The translations under genes and the position numbers were made by a program. Of a stretch of DNA of 21,683 nucleotides, positions 21,651 through 21,683 are shown piece by piece (positions within the stretch are counted from its first letter, which is position 1; each line of letters begins with the position of its first letter). The notes below the pieces were generated by a model that was not told the origin of the DNA, ran no database searches, and saw only the letters and a program-made list of their open reading frames with translations. The stretch comes from JBQTJN01 sp052387095. GTDB taxonomy: Bacteria; Pseudomonadota; Alphaproteobacteria; Micavibrionales; Micavibrionaceae. The DNA lies in contig JBQTJN010000029.1 in assembly GCA_052387095.1 (NCBI GenBank), forward strand, positions 1 to 21,683, in the 5' to 3' direction.

Positions 21651-21683
21651 CGTCATTGAGAGCGAATGAAAAGAGCGGAGCAA
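21651..21683. repeat. Palindromic repeat, cut by the window end
   Basis: CGTCATTGAGAGCGAATG followed by AAAAGAGCGGAGCAA matches the left part of the repeat family. It starts two bases after the stop codon of the hydrolase and runs out of the window. Confidence 0.65.

Noticed and set aside
1..21683. tRNA or rRNA genes, phage genes, toxin-antitoxin pairs
   Set aside because: I looked for acceptor-stem/T-arm patterns, integrase, capsid and toxin signatures and saw only the tmRNA.

Overview
This window comes from an alphaproteobacterial chromosome. Three things point there: a circularly permuted (two-piece) tmRNA gene, an SspB of the alphaproteobacterial type, and the thyA / folA / hflK-hflC / degP neighbourhood. 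Coding density is high, GC content is moderate, and the lineage cannot be fixed more closely from the sequence alone. Nothing looks like a phage, plasmid or defence island. The accessory material is small: one GIY-YIG element and several dispersed palindromic repeats.

Layout. Positions 1-1963: thiG (5' end outside the window), then a GIY-YIG element bounded by inverted repeats that reads in frame into a ThiF/MoeB-rhodanese protein. Positions 1960-5060: small and poorly known genes, namely a 65-residue protein, a frameshifted SAM methyltransferase, a formyltransferase, a 74-residue FlgC-like protein and two hypothetical proteins. Positions 5060-8343 (minus strand): miaA, a lipoprotein, ilvC and an EamA transporter, probably one transcription unit. 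Positions 8389-9237: an alpha/beta hydrolase. Positions 9238-13153 (minus): hflK-hflC and the periplasmic protease degP. Positions 13223-16237: mrp, folA, folB, thyA and a small WTEERR-type protein. Positions 16363-16461: two palindromic repeats. Positions 16537-17462: a hypothetical gene and periplasmic msrB. Positions 17534-17941: permuted ssrA with its own promoter and terminator. Positions 17968-18114: a palindromic repeat pair. Positions 18154-20674: an O-antigen-ligase-like protein with TPRs, then sspB. Positions 20688-21683: a repeat pair, a second alpha/beta hydrolase, and the start of another repeat.

Functional themes. ThiG and ThiF serve thiazole synthesis. FolA, FolB and ThyA form a folate/dTMP group. 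HflK/HflC (FtsH modulators), DegP, tmRNA and SspB (the adaptor taking ssrA-tagged proteins to ClpXP) make this stretch rich in protein quality control. MsrB adds periplasmic methionine repair.

Most notable: (i) the GIY-YIG element has replaced the end of thiG and the start of thiF, so its inverted repeats now supply a stop codon and a linker; (ii) a dispersed repeat family has conserved ends around a different self-complementary core in each copy, and one copy supplies the start codon of a gene; (iii) the tmRNA tag ends in an unusual RKAA; (iv) all seven convergent gene pairs abut or overlap at their stop codons.
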